Shown here piece after piece: positions 5,163-9,565 of a DNA stretch of 9,565 nt; the first letter of the stretch is position 1; each line of letters starts with the position of its first letter. The notes under the pieces are model-generated. The model saw only the letters and a program-made list of their open reading frames with translations. It was not told the DNA's origin and searched no databases. The position numbers and the translations under genes were made by a program. Source of the DNA: Alphaproteobacteria bacterium (GTDB lineage: Bacteria; Pseudomonadota; Alphaproteobacteria; JAGOMX01); contig JACVCA010000032.1 of the NCBI GenBank assembly GCA_016742295.1, positions 1 to 9,565 on the forward strand. The letters run 5' to 3'.

Positions 5163-8100
5163 ATGCAATATCGCTATCTATTAGCTTTTTTCTTACAGAT
5201 ATACCTAGCGCCTCAGATATTTTCTTCTGACCATTCAGAAGAAAGCCATCCCCTACTTAGCTACTCTCAACCAACATTAAGATTAGAGATTACAATTGGA
5301 GAGTTAGCGGAGGAAATTCTCTTGAATATATTTTCCTCTCTTAACCAAGCCGACATTGTGCCAGTTATGCTTACTTGCAAGAGATGGCAAAGCCTAATGG
5401 ACGATAATCAACTTTGGAGACATTATGCTAAGAGAGCTTTGCTTATTATGCATGATGAAATCTATGTACCTGAGAGAGATTATAAAAAGCTTGTGAAATA
5501 CCATTGTACTCCTTCTTTTACAGATTTAGGAACTTTAAAAGGGGGGGAGAATTGGGAATATCGGACTCAAGGAATGAATTTTGATGGATCGGTAATTCTA
5601 GGTAAGGGCTTTATATGGACTCTTGAGAGAGGTATGCGATCTTTTAATAGTGGTAAAGAGGAAGAGCCTGCCGCTTCTTCAATCGAGAGCTTGGATGGGT
5701 CAGTAATCTTTCAAAATAAAGATTTTCAAGCGTTAACTTATGGTTATAGTAGTAAGCCTTTTAGATGGACTCCAGGAAAAGGATTTGAGACTGTTGAATC
5801 GTTATTGGCAGGCAAGGAAAAGCTTATCTCTGAACGAGCCTTGGCTCAAGTAGAAGGGAGCTCTCTTAGTACAGATAGTTTTTTCTCTTACACAAACTTA
5901 ATTAAAAGGAAATTTGGTTCGATACTTGCTTCGACTAAGGCTAAGGCAGTGAATATTAATAATAACCTCCTCTCTGATGGATGGGTATTAACTGAGATAA
6001 AGGCAGTAACTCTGAGTGGTGTTGTTGTAATAGGTAATGCACAATATAAAAATCAGTCTCGAGCCTGGCGGGCAGTAATTCCAAGGCCAAGTCTATTTGG
6101 TAATAGTTTCAACAACGGATCTACAGCTGTTTCGACATATACAAAAGAGGAAATAATAGCTGTCGGCCCTTACATCCAGGCAGCCGAGCAGAGTAATGCA
6201 GAAGCGCAATATATATTAGGAATTAAGTATTTCAATGGTCAAGAGGTTGTGCAAGATTATGTTAAAGCTTTTAAGTGGATCAAAAAGGCAGCTCAACAAA
6301 ACTATGTAGACGCTCAATATTGGCTTGGCGCTAGCTATGCAAATGGTAGAGGGGTGACAAATGAAACAAAAGCCGTCAGCTATTATATGCAAGCGGCCCA
6401 ACAAGGTCATGTAGAGGCTAAAAAGAGGATAGACTATATATATGAACATAAGTGGGGAATTGACAAAAAAGAAATAATAGCCGTTAGCCCTTATATATTG
6501 GCAGCCCAGCAAGATTATGCAGATGCCCAATATCATCTAGGGCTTGTGTATAAAGAAGGCCAAGGTATTGCAAAGGATTATGCTAAAGCCCATGAGTGGT
6601 TTAGCAAAGCAGCCGAGCAAGATTATGCAGGGGCACAATATCAGCTAGGGCTTATGTATCTACATGGCCAAGGTGTTGCAAAGGATTATGCTGAGGCCTA
6701 TGAGTGGTTTAACAAGGCTGCAGAACAAGAGTATGCAGCTGCGCAATGCCAGTTGGGGTTTATGTATCTACATGGCCAAAGTGTTAGGCAAGATTACGCT
6801 AGGGCCTTTGAATTGTTTAACAAGGCAGCGCGAAAAGGAGAGGTAGGCGCACAATATCAATTAGGGCTAATGTATCAATATGGTCAAGGGGTTGCGCAAG
6901 ATTACTCTCTAGCTTTGAAGTATTATACTAAGGCAACGCAGAAAGGAGAGGCAAACGCACAATATCAGCTAGGGCTTATATATAAAGAAGGCCAAGGTGT
7001 TGCCCAGAATTATGCTAGGGCCTATGAGTGGTTTAACAAAGCAGCCCAGCAAGAACATGCTGCAGCACAATATAACTTAGGATTGATGTATCAACATGGC
7101 CAAGGTGTTGCGCAGGATTATACTAGAGCCATTGGATACTATATTAAGGCTGTAAAGCAAGGTTATGCACCCGCGCAGTATACCTTAGGATCAATGTACC
7201 ACTGTGGCCATGAGGTTGCGCAGGATTATGCTAGAGCCCTTGAATTGTATACTAAGGCAGCTGAGCAAGGAGAAACAAATGCACAGGCATTGCTTGGCTA
7301 TATGTATAAATATGATCAAGGCTTTAGACAGCACTATCCTCAGGCCCTTGATTGGATCAACATAACTGTACCGCAGGATGAAAGAGCCGTTCAAGATCTA
7401 CTTGCATATATGTATCAATATGGTCAAGGCATTACTCAAGATTATGCTAAAGCCTTTAGATTATATAACAAGGCTGCGCAGAAAAATTATGCTCCGGCGC
7501 AGTATAACTTAGGATTAATGTACCAACGTAGCCGAGGTGTTGCACAGGATTATGCTAAAGCCCTTAAGTGGTATAACAAAGCAGCCCAGCACAATTATGC
7601 CCCTGCGCAGTATAGCTTAGGGGTAATGTACTACCGTAGTCTAGGTGTGGCACAGGATTATGCTATAGCCCTTGAGTGGTATAATAAAGCAGCCCAACAA
7701 AATTATGCCCCTGCGCAGTATTACTTAGGATTAATGTACCACTGTGGCCATGAGGTTGCTAAAGATTATGCTAAAGCCTTTAAATTATATAACAACGCTG
7801 CGCAGAAAAATTATGCTCCTGCGCAGTATAACTTAGGGGTGATGTACCAACGTGGTCATGGTGTGACGCAGGATTATGCTAAAGCCTTTAGATTGTATAA
7901 CATGGCCGCTCAGCAAAATTATGTTCCTGCGTACTATAATATAGGTATGATGTATGAGCATGGACAAGGTATGGCACAGGATTATGTTAAAGCTTTTGAA
8001 TGGTTCAGTAAAGCAGCCCAACGAGGGCATGTGAATGCTCAAAAATGTATAGTCAATATATATGAGAGCATATGGGGAGTTAAGAAAAGTGAAATAAAAT

Positions 8101-9565
8101 TCGTCAGTGCTTATATGTTGGCTGCACAACAAGATAATGTAGTTGCACAGTATAATTTAGGATTGATGTATCAACGTAGCCAGAGTGTTGGCCAGGATTA
8201 TGCTAAAGCATTTGAATGGTTCAACAGAGCAGCTGAACAAAATCATGCAGCAGCACAATATAACTTAGGATTGATGTATCAGCAGGGTCAAGGTGTTACA
8301 CAAGATTATGCTAAAGCCCATGAGTGGTATGCCAGGGCTTTTGTATCGAATACTAAAAAAGCGCATCAAGGAGATGTTGAAGCGCAGATTAGCTTAGGAC
8401 GCATGTTTCTTTTAGGTCAAGGTGTTGTCCAAAATTACAAGGAAGCCTTTGAATATTTCATTAAGGCTGCGGAAGAAGGTTATGCAGTCGCACAGTATAA
8501 CTTAGGATTAATGTGTCAGGGTGGACGAGGTGTGACTCGGGATTATGCTAAAGCATTTGAGTGGTATACTATGGCAGCGCTGCAAAGTAATGCGGATGCA
8601 CAATATCAGTTAGGAGTTATGTATCAAGAGGGGCAAGGTATTAAGCAGAATTATGCTAAAGCTTTTGAATGGTTCAATAGAGCAGCAAAACAAAATAATG
8701 CAGATGCACAGTATAAATTAGGAGTTATGTATCAAGAGGGGCAAGGTATTAGACAAGATTATGCTAAAGCATTTGAATGGTTCAGTAGAGCAGCTAAAAA
8801 AAATCATGCAGCTGCGCAGTACAGGCTTGGAAATAGTTATGCAAATGGTTGGGGAGTTGTAAAAGATGAAGGAAAAGCGGTCAGTTATTATATGCAAGCA
8901 GCTGAGCAAAACCATATTAATGCCCAGAAGAGGATAGACTATATATATGAGTTCAATTGGGGCATTGAGAAAAGAGAAATGAAATACGTCAGTCGTTATA
9001 TACTGGCTGCACAACAAAATGATGCAGACGCACAGTATAAATTAGGATTGATGTATCAAGAGGGCCAAGGTGTTGCGCAGGATTATGCTAAAGCATTTGA
9101 ATGGTTCAATAAGGCTGCACAAAAAAATCATGTAGCGGCTCAATATAACTTAGGATTGATGTATCAAGAGGGTCAAGGTGTTAGGCAAGATTATGGTCAA
9201 GCCCATGAGTGGTATACCAAGGCTGCAGAGCAAAATAATACAGACGCCCAATATAAATTGGGAGTTATGTATCAAGAAGGGCAAGGTGTTACCCAGAACT
9301 ATGACATAGCCATGATATGGTTAAGTAGAGCAGTCCAAAAAAATAATGTAGATGCACAATATAGATTAGCCTCCATGTATTATAGGGGGCAGGGAGGTCC
9401 ACAGAATTATGACCTAGCTTTCAGTTGGCTCAAAAGGGCAGCCCATCAAAATTATGCGCCCGCCCAAGATTTAATTGGGTATATGTATCAATGCGGCCAG
9501 AGTACCGAGCAGGATTATGCTATAGCATTTAAATGGTTCCGCAAGGCTGCTAAGCAAGATAATGC
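5163..9565 (+). CDS. F-box / HAF-like / giant Sel1-repeat protein, candidate effector, 3' truncated by window
   Basis: The frame is open for 1467 codons and runs off the window. The start is set by AGAAGGA five nt before ATG and by the hydrophobic N-terminus (MQYRYLLAFFLQIYLAPQIF), which looks like a Sec signal peptide with cleavage near residues 20-22. Next come an F-box (about 46-90), a degenerate HAF-type repeat region (about 137-307), a linker, and from residue 348 a Sel1-like array of 31 units of 36 residues, the last cut by the edge. Sel1-like repeats are alpha-alpha solenoids that scaffold protein-protein contacts and occur in secreted proteins of Legionella and in amoeba symbionts. 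The F-box suggests docking to a host SCF ligase; the solenoid would be the target-binding arm. It lies head to head with another F-box gene. Its size, its near-indel-free repeat register and the fusion with HAF units are unusual. Role and secretion route are inferred. Confidence 0.95.
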   Translation, partial: MQYRYLLAFFLQIYLAPQIFSSDHSEESHPLLSYSQPTLRLEITIGELAEEILLNIFSSLNQADIVPVMLTCKRWQSLMDDNQLWRHYAKRALLIMHDEIYVPERDYKKLVKYHCTPSFTDLGTLKGGENWEYRTQGMNFDGSVILGKGFIWTLERGMRSFNSGKEEEPAASSIESLDGSVIFQNKDFQALTYGYSSKPFRWTPGKGFETVESLLAGKEKLISERALAQVEGSSLSTDSFFSYTNLIKRKFGSILASTKAKAVNINNNLLSDGWVLTEIKAVTLSGVVVIGNAQYKNQSRAWRAVIPRPSLFGNSFNNGSTAVSTYTKEEIIAVGPYIQAAEQSNAEAQYILGIKYFNGQEVVQDYVKAFKWIKKAAQQNYVDAQYWLGASYANGRGVTNETKAVSYYMQAAQQGHVEAKKRIDYIYEHKWGIDKKEIIAVSPYILAAQQDYADAQYHLGLVYKEGQGIAKDYAKAHEWFSKAAEQDYAGAQYQLGLMYLHGQGVAKDYAEAYEWFNKAAEQEYAAAQCQLGFMYLHGQSVRQDYARAFELFNKAARKGEVGAQYQLGLMYQYGQGVAQDYSLALKYYTKATQKGEANAQYQLGLIYKEGQGVAQNYARAYEWFNKAAQQEHAAAQYNLGLMYQHGQGVAQDYTRAIGYYIKAVKQGYAPAQYTLGSMYHCGHEVAQDYARALELYTKAAEQGETNAQALLGYMYKYDQGFRQHYPQALDWINITVPQDERAVQDLLAYMYQYGQGITQDYAKAFRLYNKAAQKNYAPAQYNLGLMYQRSRGVAQDYAKALKWYNKAAQHNYAPAQYSLGVMYYRSLGVAQDYAIALEWYNKAAQQNYAPAQYYLGLMYHCGHEVAKDYAKAFKLYNNAAQKNYAPAQYNLGVMYQRGHGVTQDYAKAFRLYNMAAQQNYVPAYYNIGMMYEHGQGMAQDYVKAFEWFSKAAQRGHVNAQKCIVNIYESIWGVKKSEIKFVSAYMLAAQQDNVVAQYNLGLMYQRSQSVGQDYAKAFEWFNRAAEQNHAAAQYNLGLMYQQGQGVTQDYAKAHEWYARAFVSNTKKAHQGDVEAQISLGRMFLLGQGVVQNYKEAFEYFIKAAEEGYAVAQYNLGLMCQGGRGVTRDYAKAFEWYTMAALQSNADAQYQLGVMYQEGQGIKQNYAKAFEWFNRAAKQNNADAQYKLGVMYQEGQGIRQDYAKAFEWFSRAAKKNHAAAQYRLGNSYANGWGVVKDEGKAVSYYMQAAEQNHINAQKRIDYIYEFNWGIEKREMKYVSRYILAAQQNDADAQYKLGLMYQEGQGVAQDYAKAFEWFNKAAQKNHVAAQYNLGLMYQEGQGVRQDYGQAHEWYTKAAEQNNTDAQYKLGVMYQEGQGVTQNYDIAMIWLSRAVQKNNVDAQYRLASMYYRGQGGPQNYDLAFSWLKRAAHQNYAPAQDLIGYMYQCGQSTEQDYAIAFKWFRKAAKQDN
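5298..5432 (+). other. F-box motif of the Sel1-repeat protein
   Basis: Residues about 46-90. ELAEEILLNIFSSLNQADIV is followed by MLTCKRWQSLMDDNQLWRHY. The pattern L-x-x-E-I/L-L-x-x-I-F-S-x-L, then C-K-x-W and a terminal L-W-R matches the F-box consensus. It resembles the F-box of the divergent 1073-aa protein (LVCKQWKEVAEDPAVWKRHA), though the sequences are far from identical. Confidence 0.87.
5571..6083 (+). other. Degenerate HAF-type repeat region (about three units)
   Basis: Residues about 137-307. Three fragments fit the HAF extracellular-repeat pattern (S-x-DG-S-V-V-x-G ... FRWT-x-x-x-G-M/F): GMNFDGSVILGKGFIWTLER followed by GM; SLDGSVIF with FRWTPGKGFETVESL; and a closing unit GWVLTEIKAVTLSGVVVIGN ending SRAWRAVIP. 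The closing unit matches the usual C-terminal HAF ending (GW-x-L ... SxDG-x-x-I-x-G ... AW-x-A). HAF units are thought to be beta-propeller-like blades and are found in exported bacterial proteins. A poorly conserved stretch (about 212-272) interrupts the series, so the propeller may be incomplete. Confidence 0.65.
6144..6203 (+). repeat. Truncated type-B Sel1 unit at the head of the array
   Basis: KEEIIAVGPYIQAAEQSNAE is the C-terminal 20 residues of the variant unit seen complete at 6417-6524 (KKEIIAVSPYILAAQQDYAD). The array therefore opens with a half unit of type B, as if the first block had lost its N-terminal half. Confidence 0.7.
6417..6524 (+). repeat. Type-B variant Sel1 unit, copy 1
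   Basis: Contains KRIDYIYEHKWGIDKKEIIA then VSPYILAAQQ. Sel1 key positions are replaced (LG by ID, GxGV by WGI, KAxxWxxKAA by IAVSPYILAA), yet the 36-residue length is kept. It follows a type-A unit with the distinctive SYANGRGV and KAVSYYMQAA sequences. Confidence 0.85.
8037..8144 (+). repeat. Type-B variant Sel1 unit, copy 2
   Basis: Contains IVNIYESIWGVKKSEIKFVS then AYMLAAQQ. It starts exactly 1620 nt (15 units) after copy 1. This copy has diverged more at its N-terminal half (KCIVN in place of KRIDY), and the preceding unit lacks the SYANG/KAVSYYMQAA signature. Confidence 0.85.
8922..9029 (+). repeat. Type-B variant Sel1 unit, copy 3
   Basis: Contains KRIDYIYEFNWGIEKREMKY then VSRYILAAQQ. 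It shares with copy 1 a run of more than 20 identical bases (8928-8950 against 6423-6445) and is likewise preceded by a SYANGWGV / KAVSYYMQAA unit. Copies 1 and 3 are thus a two-unit duplicated cassette. It lies 885 nt after copy 2, which is eight units plus the 21-nt insert. Confidence 0.85.

Larger units (their letters stand above)
6204..9565 (+). repeat. Array of 31 Sel1-like repeats, 36 aa / 108 nt period
   Basis: Typical unit: AQYxLGLMYxxGQGVxQDYAKAxEWFxKAAxQxxxx. Units begin at 6204, 6312, 6417, then every 108 nt from 6525 to 8145 and at 8253, then 8382 and every 108 nt to 9462. The last one is cut at the window edge. Three are variant type B (6417, 8037, 8922). Register breaks only twice: the 6312 unit lacks one residue and the 8253 unit has seven extra. 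The unit at 7281 is degenerate (YKYDQGFRQHYPQALDWINI). The 14 units 6525-8036 contain no indel at all. Confidence 0.95.

Noticed and set aside
6664..6846. 60-aa plus-strand frame inside the array
   Set aside because: It is an out-of-frame reading of two Sel1 units; the main frame is uninterrupted.
6216..9017. Minus-strand frames of 67-106 aa within the Sel1 array (6216-6536, 7191-7394, 7833-8132, 8718-9017)
   Set aside because: They are antisense shadows of the 108-nt repeat, and their similarity to one another simply mirrors the Sel1 periodicity.
6204..9565. CRISPR-like or tandem satellite interpretation of the 108-nt repeat
   Set aside because: The repeat is in phase with a continuous reading frame, diverges mostly at third codon positions and has no spacer structure; it is a protein repeat.

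Overview
The window is AT-rich bacterial DNA. It carries three sizeable protein genes, one probable 40-codon gene and one long intergenic region. The large proteins combine F-box, leucine-rich, Sel1-like and organelle-type RNA-binding (OPR/RAP) modules, several with Sec-like hydrophobic N-termini. That mix is typical of amoeba-associated chlamydiae (Parachlamydiaceae such as Protochlamydia, Neochlamydia or Parachlamydia). The assignment is inferred from protein architecture; there is no rRNA or other taxonomic marker in the window. No tRNA, rRNA, CRISPR array or insertion sequence was recognised.

Layout. Positions 1-118 hold no assignable gene but contain three mutually complementary G/C-rich arms. 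Minus strand 119-1147 encodes a 342-aa exported protein of unknown function. Minus strand 1282-4503 encodes a 1073-aa mosaic: hydrophobic N-terminus, one Sel1-like unit, F-box, 8-9 leucine-rich repeats, a helical solenoid that ends in exact 38-residue OPR-type repeats, and a C-terminal RAP domain. Positions 4504-5162 are a divergent intergenic region with a possible 40-codon gene (minus, 4643-4765) and two inverted copies of a 21-nt promoter-proximal element. Plus strand 5163 to the window edge is an uninterrupted reading frame of at least 1467 codons. It encodes a hydrophobic N-terminus, an F-box, a degenerate HAF-type repeat region and a Sel1-like array of 31 units that is still running at the edge.

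How they may work together. The two large genes are head to head and each has an F-box. In eukaryotes an F-box links a substrate-binding domain to SKP1 and an SCF ubiquitin ligase. The simplest reading is a pair of candidate host-directed effectors that offer different binding surfaces (LRR + OPR/RAP in one, HAF + Sel1 in the other) to host ubiquitin machinery. The most unusual item is the F-box joined to an OPR-RAP module, an architecture otherwise known mainly from organelle RNA-processing factors of algae and apicomplexans. Delivery, partners and RNA binding are all inference.
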